Shown one piece after another: positions 46,546 through 59,095 of a stretch of DNA of 64,000 nucleotides. Numbering within the stretch: the first letter of the stretch is position 1; every line of letters begins with the position of its first letter. The stretch is from Botrytis cinerea B05.10. Lineage: Eukaryota; Ascomycota; Leotiomycetes; Helotiales; Sclerotiniaceae. Where the stretch lies: positions 1,674,001 to 1,738,000 of the forward strand of contig NC_037318.1 of the NCBI RefSeq assembly GCF_000143535.2, written 5' to 3'. A program made the translations under genes and the position numbers. The notes below the pieces were generated by a model, which worked only from the letters and a program-made list of their open reading frames with translations, did not search any database and was not told the origin of the DNA.

Positions 46546-48275
46546 ATGACGAGAGTGGAAATCAAGCCAGGCTCGCCTGTCGAGAAAAGGCTAATAAAGA
46601 ATGAAGATTCTGGGGATGAAACTCTGCAACTGGGGTTACCGGATATCGCAGAAGATAGTATTTTCGATGACGTAGATGTCGAGGACGAAGAGTCGGAATA
46701 TGTGGATGGAAATTTTGAAGGTTTGGTTTTCATTAATGGTATTGAACACTTTGTTTGTCCAGGTAAGCTGATTAGTGAAATGATGTATTGGTGCCTGCTA
46801 ATGGAGACATATAAGGGTTTAAGATCCGACAGCTTCCTGCACCAATGATTGTTAAAAGGTCTTTAAGAATGCTTTATAATACTATCGTCAAGGGGAATCT
46901 AGTATTAGATCCAAATTATCAGAGAGCTAGCGTGTGGGACGAAGGGCGTGCTTCTACTCTTATAACTTCAGTGTTGATGGGATATTTCATTCCTCCAATC
47001 GTTCTTAATGTCCAAACAGTAATCAAGAAAGTGAAAGACGGCCGGAAAGAGGTAAAGCACATGCGAATCTGTGTTGATGGAAAGCAACGCTTGACATCGC
47101 TTTTTAAATTTATGAGCGGAGAGATCGGCTTTTTGGACAATTCACACCCGCCAAAAAAATGGTACTATTGTCATCCAACTATCAACGGTGTATTGACACC
47201 GACTAGCAGCAGAAACATCTGTCCAGATGGATTGAAGAAGTTTTTCGACGAAAAGGTCTTCTGTTGTTATGAGTACGACCATTTAACACAAGAAACTGAA
47301 GAAACTATGTTCCAGCTTGTCCAGCGGGGAATTGCTTTATCACCAGCTGAAAAAATGAGAGCAATGTCTACTGAGTGGGCTAGATTCACTCGCATATACG
47401 AAGATGATTATGCTATGGTGGTCAATTGTAAGTCCCCTGTAATTTACGCGAAAGACATGGCTTACATGTTATTAGTATCAAAGCAAAGCCGTGCATCAGG
47501 TTTCCGTCTTATTCTCACTATATTTACGATGATTCAAGAAGTTCTTTCTGGATCAACCAACGGTCGGAGGAAAAGAACTGTGCCTTCACTCCAAGCCAGT
47601 CCTCAAGCACTTATGCGTGTCCTAGAAGATCCAGAACCAATATCCATGGGTCTCAAACTCGCTTTCAAGGACGTATTCGACAGGTTTGAATCACTGATCA
47701 AGTTATCATCCACAAAGTTACCAGACGACCAATACGAACTCCAAAAGAATTCGGTATTTGATCCTGCTCCTGAATTTCTAAAGGAGGCGGATGTAAACCA
47801 CGTCCGCACTTTTTCACCGCTAGAGTTAGTAGCCACAGGGATTTTAATATCATACCATAAAGACAGGCGATCAGACGACGCTCTTCTTTCAGACATCAAA
47901 TCCCTACGTCGCTTCCTACGATTGAAACATAAAGATCTACGAGTCAACGCTCAATGCTGGGCCACGGCATGGGAATTCATCTCTGAACATATTCATCGGA
48001 ATCCCAATTCCCAAAACAATTTTGCACTCCGATTACAATCGCATCGGGAAAAGAATGGGTCTGGCATTCCCACAGAAAGGGGAAGAAGGAGAGCAAGATC
48101 CAATTCGGATTCTAGTGTGCTGTCGAGCTTAGATTCTTTGTTCGAGGCTGAGGTTGAGGGGGACCGGGATGATTCGAGTGAGGGCCCAGAGAGTAGCCCT
48201 TCTGTGGCTAGTTCGAGTAAGAGGGTGTTAGTTGATTCTGCTACAAGCGGATCTTCTAAGAGGGTGAAGAGGTAA
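46546..48275 (+). CDS. DUF262 (ParB/sulfiredoxin-like) domain protein, 558 aa, two exons
   Basis: Exons: 46546-46762 and 46816-48275. GT..AG, in frame. The frame extends upstream of 46546 without a stop but without an ATG, so the ATG at 46546 (MTRVEIKPG) is the chosen start. Residues 1-72 are acidic and disordered. The DUF262 hallmarks follow: PNYQRASVW (residues 105-113, the Y-Q-R motif) and VDGKQRLTSL (159-168, the DGxQR motif), with spacing as in the family. The C-terminal 120 residues are low complexity, basic and Ser-rich, ending SSKRVKR, a likely nuclear signal. Bacterial DUF262 proteins include the GmrS half of the GmrSD nuclease and DNA-binding N-glycosylase-like or NTPase families. 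Eukaryotic fungal homologs exist and are uncharacterised. The catalytic role here is not known. Confidence 0.83.
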
Positions 48276-48841
48276 TCTTGCATCATTGACGCAACGTTTC
48301 ACGCTGGTTGTTCTCTTAGTAAACCGTCTGACGGGAATTCCGGTTGCTACATTTTCTCACGGGTAAAGAGTATTCTAATCAAGGCTTGGCACAATGGGTA
48401 GACTAGATAGAGGTGTTTACGCCGGCGCTAGGCTTCGTGTTTGGGAACTTTGTTTGTGCCGGTTTACAGCAGGGTATCATGAAAGGTGTATATGATAGGA
48501 CTCCAACTTGATTATTGTACAATAGAGATACAGAGCGTTGATTAATCAGGATAATACGTAAACAGTTTGAGCTGATTGTAATTATTGTCTTCATGTGAAA
48601 AACTTGTGTCATTTATTGATCTACTTCCAGCTAGGCATTGTAACTAACTCGATATTAAACCCTTCGGTCCCGTCTTGTTAAAATTGAATCACAGATTGAT
48701 TACTCATATAAATTTTTAGCAAGGACATGGAAGATTGAAGTTTGAGGGAAGATACATTAAACAAGGTGTAAATAACTACTAAAGTCACTGATGCACATAT
48801 TCACACTTATAATCAATCGCTCTCATAGCAACACCCTAGTT
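48276..48841. other. Convergent 3' flanks of the DUF262 and CREG genes
   Basis: 566 bp, AT-rich, with no gene seen. Confidence 0.5.
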
Positions 48842-49654
48842 TCATAGCTCCCAGGAACCTCCCAATCCTAATCCCTCAACCGCCCATTCCTTCCATCCTT
48901 TCTTTTCTCCTACCAATCTCACTTTCTCCCACTCTTCTCTCTCGACAGACCTCCACTCCTCAATCGGTATCCAACCAATATACGCGCGATCCCCAAATCC
49001 CCCTATCCAATAGATCTCCTGCACAACCAAGCGAACCCATTCACTATGATGAATATGGTTACCTGGTAACCAATATTTAGCATCGGGGTGAGTATCGACG
49101 AAACATTGTCTTAATTCTTGTTCTTCTGCAGGCGAAGCAGTGATGGGTTCGAGATATCCCAAGATACTAAACCGCGGTTGATTTGCTGCGGAGAATGCGA
49201 ATGGGTCTGGCTTGGATGATATGCGGGATTTTGGAGGATAGGGAGGAGTCCAAGATAGGGAAAGGGAGATATTTGGGTTTGAGACTGCGTTTTTGAAGGT
49301 GGTTGCGATGCTGAGAGCGAGGATAGTAGGATTGTTACTTGTCGGTTCACAGTCAGCTATGTAGTCCATGAGACCGATGGGAATATTTTGAAGATTGGAG
49401 GGTCGATTCTCGAGAGTTGATGATGAGTTGGGGAAGATGGTCGAGAGGGTTCCGAGTGGCGTTAGATGGAGAATGCGACGGGCAAGAATGGCGCTTTCAC
49501 GGGATGTGGGTATGCGAAATGTAGATTCGGAAGAGGTTGGATTATCGATAATGTTCTCTGGAGAAGAGATGTCGATTGGTATAGATGAACTGCTTGTAAG
49601 TTGAAGGAGAGTGCTCAAGAGCAAAGCTCCCAATGGAGCTTTTGAGATGTGCAT
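48842..49654 (-). CDS. CREG-like secreted protein, 270 aa
   Basis: Single-exon frame with a signal peptide (MHISKAPLGALLLSTLLQLTSS). The body matches the CREG family: ARRILHLTPLGTLSTIF, then GLMDYIADCEP, then a split-barrel strand pattern, PRFSILGYLEPI, CFVDTHPDAKYWLPG and the tail VQEIYWIGGFGDRAYIGWI. CREG proteins are flavin-reductase or pyridoxamine-oxidase-like split-barrel dimers that usually lack bound FMN. Fungal members are uncharacterised and enter the secretory pathway. Length and motif order agree with the family. Confidence 0.85.
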   Translation of the reverse strand: MHISKAPLGALLLSTLLQLTSSSSIPIDISSPENIIDNPTSSESTFRIPTSRESAILARRILHLTPLGTLSTIFPNSSSTLENRPSNLQNIPIGLMDYIADCEPTSNNPTILALSIATTFKNAVSNPNISLSLSWTPPYPPKSRISSKPDPFAFSAANQPRFSILGYLEPITASPAEEQELRQCFVDTHPDAKYWLPGNHIHHSEWVRLVVQEIYWIGGFGDRAYIGWIPIEEWRSVEREEWEKVRLVGEKKGWKEWAVEGLGLGGSWEL

Positions 49655-50523
49655 TGCGAAAGAGCTTGAGGAAACAGAACAAACGTGTAGAGATAATGGG
49701 TACCAAATGAGGATATATTTATATAATAAATGCTCAATAGAAAATCAACATTCACTATGTAATAGTTACATAATGAGATGGTTCGTGACCTTACCGCTGA
49801 TGGGATGTGATGAGACTTGTGAGGAAGACTTGGATGGTATGCCGAAACTCGGAAGGGGTTACAGTGATAACAATGGATCTGATAACGATAAGATCTCTTG
49901 GCGTTCATGTGACTGAACGTCTTAACACAGCTCGTTATCAATTTGAATCTGTACCTTTAGAGACGGGAAGTAAAGAATAATAACATTCTCAAATTTTTGA
50001 GATGAATACAGCACAGCACAGTACAGTGTGAGGGCAATCATATGAGCTTATGTGTTGATTAATGGAGGAATTAAATCGATATGTCGATGAGGCATGTTCC
50101 TGTTGTATTTTGGTGTTCTTCCTGAGCAGAAATTGAAGAAAGAGAAGGCAAGAAGGCTCAGTCCAGTATATAAATGTCACGTGATTTCAACAAAGGGCTG
50201 CCAAATTTCGAAGCCCTAGCATTTTTAGTGTGAAACATCAAGCGACGGCGCTAGAGTAAGCAGCAAAGAAAGAGTATACTGACGCATCTCACGAATCCAT
50301 CGACAACCCAACAACTCAGCAACCGCGTACGTATACCCATATTATTTCATCAAATCTACGGTTCCTGCCATCTCTAGAATCGCTCGCAGATTCTCGAATT
50401 GATTTCCTCATCGCTGCGAACCCGATTTATTTGCATTTCGAGGAGAAGAACATCACCGCTTACATTTGCCACTTTTACAGTTATCGGAAATATCAATCGA
50501 CAATATCCCGATAAACCGCAATC
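49655..50523. other. Intergenic between CREG and eS30 genes, with possible 5' UTR intron
   Basis: Both genes are transcribed away from this stretch. A good donor (GTACGT at 50327) and several pyrimidine-AG acceptors before the eS30 ATG suggest a 5' UTR intron in the eS30 transcript, which cannot be shown without RNA. Confidence 0.45.
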
Positions 50524-50954
50524 ATGGGAAAGGTTCACGGATCCCTCGCTCGTGCCGGAAAGGTCAAGTCTCAAACACCAAAGGTACGATTATTTTGATA
50601 CATTTCTCGATGGAAGTCATGGAAACCAAACTGGGAGGGTTAGGGTGGCGATCAAGATCTCCTTGGGAGTCATTCAGGCATCAAGACGGCAGAACGGAAA
50701 TGGAAATGGAATATTTTGGAAGGCTACATGATCTTGATGAATCAAATCATGCTAATACGATGTTACAATTAGGTTGAGCCACAAGAGAAGAAGAAGCGCC
50801 CTAAGGGACGTGCCGCCAAGAGAGAGAAGTTCGTTCGTCGTTTCGTCAACGTTACTTTGACCGGTGGCAAGAGAAAGGTTCGACAACACCACACATCGGA
50901 TTCAACATGGTTTGCTAACCCAGGAAATAGATGAACCCCAACCCAGGAGCTTAA
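50524..50954 (+). CDS. RPS30: 40S ribosomal protein eS30, 62 aa, three exons
   Basis: Exons: 50524-50583, 50773-50877 and 50931-50954. The product starts [20 protein letters not shown], continues [20 protein letters not shown] and ends GGKRKMNPNPGA. This is the complete, highly conserved eS30 protein, basic throughout. Unlike the animal protein it carries no ubiquitin-like (FUBI) fusion, as expected for fungi. The last exon has only seven sense codons. The intron before it has donor GTTCGA, weaker than the consensus. eS30 lies at the decoding side of the 40S subunit. Confidence 0.96.
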
Positions 50955-53502
50955 ATAACCAAAAATTGATGGATGGGGAACAAGAGGGGCGTTGCTTGTT
51001 ACTATACACAAGAATTTCACCACGATGGGTTTACGATTACGATTCAGGAACTAGAGAATATCTACTTCAAGTTCGGACGGGAATCCATTGGTTGGAGGAA
51101 AAGCAATCTTCTTTAATGGGCGTATATGTACATCTGAGGAAGTGGTTTGCTGCTGAATTGAGATCAATGTTATCTTGATCTTTCTCCGTCTCAATACTTG
51201 TTCATTGGTTTCTACAGATGTGATGTGATATTGCGATGTTTTCTTACGCTGCAGAATGCTGAAGGCTATGTACTGGGTGGCCCATTTGTACGAGGCGTTG
51301 ATCGAGGCCATGAAAAATGGCTATGGGCCGGCCATCGGTCAAGGGATACTAGAGATTCAGCCCACAAATCTCGGTCCCGTATATGTCATAGGGATCTGAC
51401 AACAATCAAAAAGTTTCAATGACTTCCTCACATTTCTCCTTCGGTCTTCTGAACACAAATCGCCAATACATAATGCAAATATAGCGGTCATATAACCAGT
51501 TGAATGAAATCTCGGCAATGAAGTTATCCTGTCGCGTCCATTGCGCTTCAACTGAAATCGCTTGTGAAAGATAACGAACTGTCAAATGATCCTCAACTTT
51601 ACTTGACTGCAGCTTTGTATCTTGTTCTCAGATCTCTTTTTAACGTTCTTTACATCCTTTCTAGCAATCTATCCCATATTTACAACATCTTAATTGGTTT
51701 CCTTAATGCTTGGCAAGATCAAAACCGTAGTACAGTTGCTGATTGGCTCCTCGATCGCTATTGTACAATGCCAAAATGTTGGGGATGCGAGTTTCGTCGA
51801 TTTTTAACTTTCCTATTCATGTTATCGTTTTTTCTTCCATAACAAACGAGCTAGAAGTATTGTCTCTTTGTTTGTGGTGTGTGTATAAAAAACATACTGA
51901 GCTATGCTAAGATGCTTCAGGAGATCACACCAGAATATTATATTCTCTTTTTATGTCTCCGGATGCATGTATGACTGATGATCGTTCTGGAAATCTATTA
52001 GTATGATAGACGGAACGGGCAGCGGCACACATGCGAGAGTTATTTCAGGTAGTAAGCTTACCATATTACCTGTCTTCTCGGCTGACATATCTTCCCGCGC
52101 TCCTTCAGATGTAGATTGTTTTGCTGTTAATTTGAAACTTCCTTTATATCTTTTCAATCTAATCTTACCTAAGTCAAGAAGACCAAACCAACCGGCTATG
52201 ATTACTTTCACTTTCAAATAAGAGTTTTTTGAACCGAGTCGAGAGAATTTTACTGAGCATTCGACCTTGTTTCTCGCAAACGATTCAGTTGATTATAGTT
52301 TTATGAATCTTTCTTCGTTCGATATATATATATATACATAGTATCTTATTGCCTTACTTCAAAAGATAAGAATTATATATTGCATACTTTGAATGTGCTC
52401 GAGTCAGCTTACCATTTGAATTGACAAAACAGGACCGGCGCTCACCCGTCTGGAACAGATCGACGCCCGCATGCTTTCTAGTAACAGAGAATGCCTGCTG
52501 CTACTAGGTATTTGTCTAGTGAACGACACCAAGTGAAAAAATTTCGATTTTAGCTATAAAAGTGTAGATATCATTCCTGGATACTTAGATATAGACGCTA
52601 CCTCGTCCTAGATGAGATGTATCCAATGTGAGTAGAACACCCGGGAGATCTGTGGCCGACGATCACGAGACTAGACGCGTCCCTGGTGTCACCGAGTACG
52701 AGAATAGAGATATGGGCTGGATATACACGTCTCTTGTATCTTATGTCAATCAATACCAGAATCTTCACGATAGGCTTTCAGGGAATATCTAATGTATGTC
52801 AGTCAGGCTATTGTTCATAAGAACCTCAGAGAAGGAGATTTAAACAGCGTGTTATTAGAGATGAAAGAATAATGCCAATCAGGGGTATCGAATCTTTGAA
52901 CCTGGATACGCACATTGAATTACAGATCGAAAGTTTTAGTACATGGAGTAGCATCGCGCGGCCAAAATTGAGACTTACATCGCTTCAGTTATCAGGTATC
53001 TATAACCATCCCAAGATGTGAGTAAGGATCTATAACATCTCATCAGACGAGCAGAAAATTAAGTTTTGAGGGATGAAGTAGAGAAATATATTTATTATAT
53101 TGGACAGAGGTTACGCTCACATTATATGGTATACAAATCACGCTTTATATGTATTTGTTTTATGCAGTAGAAAGATGGCAAAAACAATGAAAAGGATGAA
53201 GTGATAGTAACCCAAGTGAGTAAATAAACAGTTCAAGACTCTTCTTCAACAACTTCCCAACTCCTCAACTCACAAATAAACCCAAGAAATGTTTCCTCTC
53301 CGCCTGATAAATTATACACAGTACAAAGAAAACAGAAGAAAAGAAAAAGTAAAGTAACTAGCTAGCTAGCCAGCTCCGAATAAATAACAACTCTCCAGGT
53401 TCCAACAAATCTTCCATTTCCCATTTCCCACTCCCCACTTCCCAGAAAATGGAATATGAGATACACAAAACAATATAATACAATATAGTGCTATATCAAA
53501 AA

Positions 53503-53536
53503 CACCACCACCACACCACCACCACCACCACCACCT
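53503..53536 (+). repeat. CAC/ACC trinucleotide microsatellite
   Basis: An almost perfect array of CAC units of about 34 bp, with one interruption. Confidence 0.8.
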
Positions 53537-53669
53537 ACAGAGCCGGCGCAGTTTGCGCAGGCTGCGCAGAAACCCCTACAGCTACAACTACACGAACATA
53601 AATTCAAACACGAACACGAACACTAACAACCCCCAGATCTGCATTCTACAATCAAAACCAACCCCTCCT

Positions 53670-53720
53670 CCCCCCCCCCCCCCAAAAAAAAATATAACTC
53701 CTCCAAAAAAAAAAAAAAAA
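53670..53720 (+). repeat. Adjacent C14, A9 and A16 homopolymer runs
   Basis: C14 at about 53670-53683 is followed by A9 (53684-53692) and A16 (53705-53720). This is unusual clustering of homopolymers. Slippage and sequencing error are both likely here. Confidence 0.8.
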
Positions 53721-55106
53721 CTTACACATACCTACCCACTAACTAGTAGGTATACAATAACCAAAAAAAAGGGAAAAGAGAGAAGAAATACCGCTAGATA
53801 TCTTAGCTCTTAGCTCACATGAGTAACACACATCGGCTCCTCCTTCTCTTCTCTCCATTATTTACTCTTGGCGCAGATTTGGGTCGATTCTATGTTCCAG
53901 AGAGTGTGGTATGTATGATGATGGGATGGAATAGTAATATGGATGATATTCTCTTTATTAACCTTATAATGCTTATCCCAAATATTTCGCTGTCGATACA
54001 TGCATGTACTATATTTCACTTAGTGTTATTAACGCCCTATCATCAGTGTTCAATAAATACAAGGGTTAATAATCCCCTCTCTCAATCGTTGCATTAACAT
54101 TCACACGTCCAGATCAATGTCAAATTAATCAATCAAATGAATTAAGATCATATTATTCTCTCCAACTACCACTATCATAGTATCTCAGCTATCTTCTCTC
54201 CTCTCCTCTGTTGTCTCGCTGTGCGCTCTACTACATTGCCATTCCCATTCCCATTCGTAATTGCGATTCTAGCCAACCATCCAAGCGCAACAACCATATC
54301 CATATCCGTCGACCCAGTCCAGGCCATTCCTTTCGATTCCCTGAATCCAACCAGCACAGCCAGCACGCTTTCCCCTATCTCCCAATGCCCCCAGAAACAG
54401 AAGCCCCTATAACAACCCGTCTATTCGGATATCAAATCACGTCATTAAAGGACCCCTCAAACCATTGATGCGCTGCTCCGACAGAAAGACCAAAAATCGA
54501 TAGCAAAAACACGAGTAAAATCGAACCAAGCCAAGGTCAACCCCTATCATATCCACCAATACGTCAACCAACCCAGTACATTTCATACCCATCCCTCGTA
54601 TCTACTGCAGATAGCTCGCCCGTAAACGCAAACAACATGACCATAAATCTCTCACCTCTCAAAATCTTTCAAGCACAATGCAAAAGAAGAAAAATCAAAT
54701 TCGCATAATCAAAGTTTCAATTCTCTCAATCCCCGTACAAGAGCTAGAGGATCGAACGAGTAGAATAAATAGAAGGAAAAGTAACATGATATCAAAGCTC
54801 TTAATGCTAAAAACAGAAAACATAAAAGCAAATTTCAACAGAGCCTCCCAATATTTCCCGCCCCTTCGTGGGGTATATAACCTGAGATGCATTACGTTGA
54901 TTCGATCCATTAAGAAAGAAAAAGCATCATCATCGTATCATTTGTATCTTAAAATATAAAGCGCGAATCCTCGCTGGTATCATAAAAGGCAGAGTATAAG
55001 TAACTCCGAGGAAGAATCAATTGTAGCCACCAACCCCAGGAAATATCATAGGAAGGAAAGAACGCCCGATGGCGTCACTGGTAAAGAGAACGACAAAGAA
55101 GGTCAA

Positions 55107-58100
55107 TCAGAGACTCATGGTGAGCCATTCCCATTCTTGAGGACCAGCACCGGAGCCATTAGGTCCATTTTGGCCATTCATATTCATTCCGTGTTGTGAA
55201 CCTCCCATACCCATTTGCATTCCAGAACCACCTTGTCCCATCATTGGTCTTGCTGGCATACCAAATCCATTTCCTAAGCCCACGGATCCATTGGAGCCCA
55301 TCAATCCCATACCAATAGACTTTGCTGCCTCGTTGCTACCAGTAGAAGCTTCAGGCGAATCAATATCCATACTCTCAATTGCACTAACACTTTTGCTATG
55401 TCTTCTTTGTCGCTTAGGTACTGCGTTTGACCGAGGCATAGTAGATGCTGCACCAGGGCCGGGTGTTGCTTTCGGTGGAGCAGCTGCTATAGGAACCACA
55501 CCTTTGCCTCCGCTGACACCTGTTGTGCCTGAAGACGAGCCCGCAGAACCATGATAGGAAGTTGGAGTACTGCCTGCAGTGCTTCCTCCATTTCCTAATG
55601 AACCTGCAATTGAAGGGGGGCTAGCACTCTCATTTGCATTTCTCCCGTGGCTGCTAGTAGGTGTTGTTACTTGAGTTTGCGGGGCAGTGCTGACCATACT
55701 TGTTGCGGCAACTATCGAGTTCTTTCTAGTGTTGGGTCCGCTGCTCATTGTGCCTATTTTCTTAGAAGCTCTCGTTGAAGCGCCACCTGAGTTACCAATA
55801 GGAAGTGTAGCACCAGATCCTCTATTTCGCTTCTTGATGACATCAGTTTTCAAGGACAAGGGACGTACAACGCCGTGGAGCTTAAGGAAGAGACCGCAGG
55901 CATTGCAAAGTGGGTGACCTTCAGGGTTTCGTCTCCAGAGAGGGGTTGTTTGTGTAAAACAATTTGTACAAGTTGTTGGTACCCCGTTATCTCCTTGACC
56001 AGCTGCCGCTAGATTGGTAGTCGAACCGTGCTTAGATCCACCGGGAGATCCTGGTCTACTGGGTGCTACTGATGAAAATCCTGACATGTTATTGGTATCT
56101 GGTGGTGAGTTTGATGCAGAAGGTCCTGAGTTATCAAACATGCTATTCTGGCCGAGAAGTACTGCATTTGGTGTCGAGGCAGTTCGAGGAATCTTTTGTC
56201 TCCTGTCATTTCTTGAACGGTTATCGGAAACGGATTGAGTAGAGCCGTGGTGTCTCCCGAGGGAACCACCAGATCCATCCCACTCTAATGGTGACGATAC
56301 CATTTCTGTTCCGCCAATGGTGACTTGTTTTCTTGGTGGCCCTCCTGGATATCGTGCTGCCTGAGTATTGAATTGTCCTGACAAACTAGCATCCCACTGC
56401 AAGCTACCACTTCCATGCATATCCATGTTTTGGTCGTCCAAAGGTGATTGGGCAAAATCATGCTGTAACATGAGTGTTCGATCGGCAAAAGCTTGACTTT
56501 CATCATCCTCGTTATCGGAATCGGCTCCAAATGAAAACATATTTTCGTGGCCGATCTGAACACCAGGAGATCGCACAGGATGATCGGGCTGGAAGACCTG
56601 AGATGGATCTATGTGTTGTGACAGATTAAATCCACCGGCCGAGGCAAAGGAGTTATTCGTGGGACCGGAGGATGTCACTGCAGTGAACATAGATCCTCCA
56701 TTGCCGTTGTACATATATTGAGGTGCCATAGAGTTGGAAAGACTTGAAGGCCCTTGGTTGAAAGTATGAGGGCGTTGGTGTCGCATATTCATTCCGTGTG
56801 AGAAATACATTTCCTGTCCCTCTGGAATGGGCTGAGGAGTAGAGACTGTAGAAGGATAAGCACTTCCAGGAGGAGAATAATAATCGTTTGAGTTCAACGA
56901 GGAAGATGGCATCGAAGCATTGTTGTACATTGAAGAGAATGGTCCATGGGGAACGAGGGGTGAATGCGAGGGAGAGAAGTTAAAGTTTTGTTGGAAGGGA
57001 CCTGCTGAGGTGATAATCGGGTCATTGTCCATGTTGAAAGTATCTAGTTGAAATGGTACACCTGGCACTCCGTGGTTAAAGGGTGGGTGAGATTGGTTCA
57101 AAGAATATTCTTGGAGATCATCGGGGTCATTTGGAATCATTATGCTGTTGACTTGCGGCGAAAAATCGGCCGGTCGTTTGCGGGCCTGTTAGTTTTATCA
57201 GTCTCCAACCTTGATGGCGCTTAAGATGTGATTCAAATTTAGAATCACAGGAAGTGAAGAAAAAAAAAAACTTACACGTCGCTCATCAATACTTGTTTTC
57301 CTCACATGTCTCTGCACATAATTAAACTCTTCATTACTTCGAGGGGCGTGATGAGGAACTGGGACAGATTGTGGAACCGAAAACTGCTGTGTAGATTCTT
57401 TCCGCATTTTGATAGGAATCGCCGAAGCTATAGAGTTAGACGATCTGTCAATTTCTTTTTTCGTAAGTTCCGGGGAAGGCGACGTGGCGATTCCTGTTGG
57501 TGTGGATATACTGTCGGAAAGGATATAATCGTCCAGATTCATGGCATCAGAAGTGTCTACAGTGTTTTGGTCTGTAGATTTTCTCAGCTGAGCAATTCCA
57601 CTTGGTCCAGTTAAAGACTGATTTTGCTGAGACAATCTATCGAGATATTGTTAGGTTTCCTCTTTAAATGATACGGATTCGTCGACTTCATACCGAGCAT
57701 TTTCTTCCTCCTGCCTGCGCTTTCGCAGATTCATTGCCATCATGCGCCATGTTAAGTTCTCCAATCGCTCCTGGTTTGGCAGAGTCTTTTTTGTTTTACT
57801 GTATAACTTCCAGATCTGTGTTGCCAGAGGATCTTTCTTTTGCATCTCATCCGTGTTATCGAGCTCCTCGCCGGCAGAGCCATCTTTCCAAGTCGGAAAG
57901 AAACTCTCACCAAGCAAATCATCGCGCGCACGGCTTGGCGCTGGGTGATCCAGTTTGTCTTCCTGAGCCTTTGCGCTCGCGTCAGAGCTCTTTGTTTCGT
58001 CGTTAATGGTATCGTAAGTATTCGCTGATTGATTCGCAGATGTCGGGTGAGTAGACTGGTTTTCGGGCCTGCGAGGAAATCTGTAATCGTGCTGTGTCCC

Positions 58101-58223
58101 TATCGATTCTGATGATGTAGTATTATTTATTTGCGAGTCTCCACTTGTATGCCAGTCTTCAGATGAGTCGCGGAATCTTTGTAGATACCCCCCACGCTCA
58201 AGGTATTGTGCCGTTCCAGGCAT
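55107..58223 (-). CDS. areA: Nitrogen regulatory GATA factor AreA/NIT2, 989 aa, three exons
   Basis: Minus-strand exons: 58223-57694, 57636-57276 and 57185-55107. All introns are GT..AG and keep frame. The first ATG of the frame is at 58223; the earlier in-frame start would be TTG. Conserved blocks occur in order: the N-terminal region with [20 protein letters not shown] and [16 protein letters not shown], then [11 protein letters not shown], then a long disordered Gln/Ser/Gly-rich region. One GATA zinc finger follows, [18 protein letters not shown] and [10 protein letters not shown] (C703, C706, C724, C727 by my count). The extreme C-terminus EWEWLTMSL is the conserved tail that binds the co-repressor NmrA. 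AreA activates genes for secondary nitrogen sources when ammonium and glutamine are scarce. It acts in the nucleus. Confidence 0.96.
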
Positions 58224-58849
58224 TTTGTTGGAGCGACACACCTCCTTCTCGGACGGTCCTCGCCCAATGTAACAGTAATCCCGCAACCGAATCCAATGCT
58301 GGGATGCTTTCGCAGAAATGGGCTTGTGGCTATATTCTTCGAATATATTTGTGTTCTTGTTCTTCTGGGGAGGGGCTGTTTAAATCGAACGATGCCTTTG
58401 AACAAACTTAAACTTTCCGAATTTGCGACGATTGGACGAAGGTTGGACAAATCTAGAGTTGTTTTCAAATATGCACTGTGAAATCCGTGATCTTTTTTTT
58501 TTCCTTGTCAACCCCAAATGCAGCGAGTCAGATGGAAGTGGTGTCGCAAATGTCGGAAATCTTGGCCGAGGATTGGTGGATGACAGACAATTGTTCAAGG
58601 GGGCGCTTGGGTGGTGTTGTATTGTATTGTTCTTCTTCTCAGGTCGCTATCCGCCGGACCCCAAAGGCTTGGATCGCGATGGAAGTCAAAAGAGTTGAAT
58701 GGATGTTTCCGAGGGTATACTTGGATGGGCGTGTGAGTATGGATGTAGATATGTATATGTGTGCGTAGATGTATAGATGTATCGATAGAAGATACTGGTA
58801 TGTGAGAGTCTTAAAATAAAGTATGACGGCAAATTGGTAATATGAATGT

Positions 58850-58887
58850 GGGTAGTGGGTGGTGGGTAGTGGGTAGTGAGTGGGTGT
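58850..58887 (+). repeat. GTGGGTA/GTGGGT imperfect tandem repeat
   Basis: Several imperfect copies of GTGGGTAGTG in about 38 bp. Confidence 0.6.
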
Positions 58888-59040
58888 TTGTATGTTGGTT
58901 GCAATATGAGATAGTGCGGTCTGTAGCGTGTGAGAAGGGTCGAAGAAGGCACAGGAGTGAGTCGTAGTGAGTATTAGTGTCCACCGGTGCTTGAAAGAGA
59001 AGGGTGGAAAATGTTCCGATTTCTTTTCTTCCCTTTTCAA

Positions 59041-59095
59041 AGAGTCTTTCTTTCTCTTTCTCTTTCTCTTTCTCTCTCTCTTTCTTTTTCTTCTG
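59041..59095 (+). repeat. TTTCTC/CTTT pyrimidine tract
   Basis: Almost pure C/T tract of about 55 bp. On the areA-sense strand it reads as a GA tract. Confidence 0.75.

Larger units (their letters stand above)
50955..55106. other. 4.1-kb gene-free stretch with microsatellites and homopolymers
   Basis: No gene could be assembled. Frames at 51198, 51564 and 52003 (plus) are short and lack motifs. A 57-codon frame around 52630-52795 (includes WIYTSLVSYVNQYQN) is coherent but isolated. The right part holds a CAC repeat, a C14 run and A runs. Confidence 0.45.

Noticed and set aside
50584..50772. Possible snoRNA in the first eS30 intron
   Set aside because: A C-box-like TTGATGA is present, but no D box or terminal stem was found.
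51198..52221. Short plus-strand frames after eS30
   Set aside because: No motifs, no consistent splice chain, and short length. Treated as intergenic.
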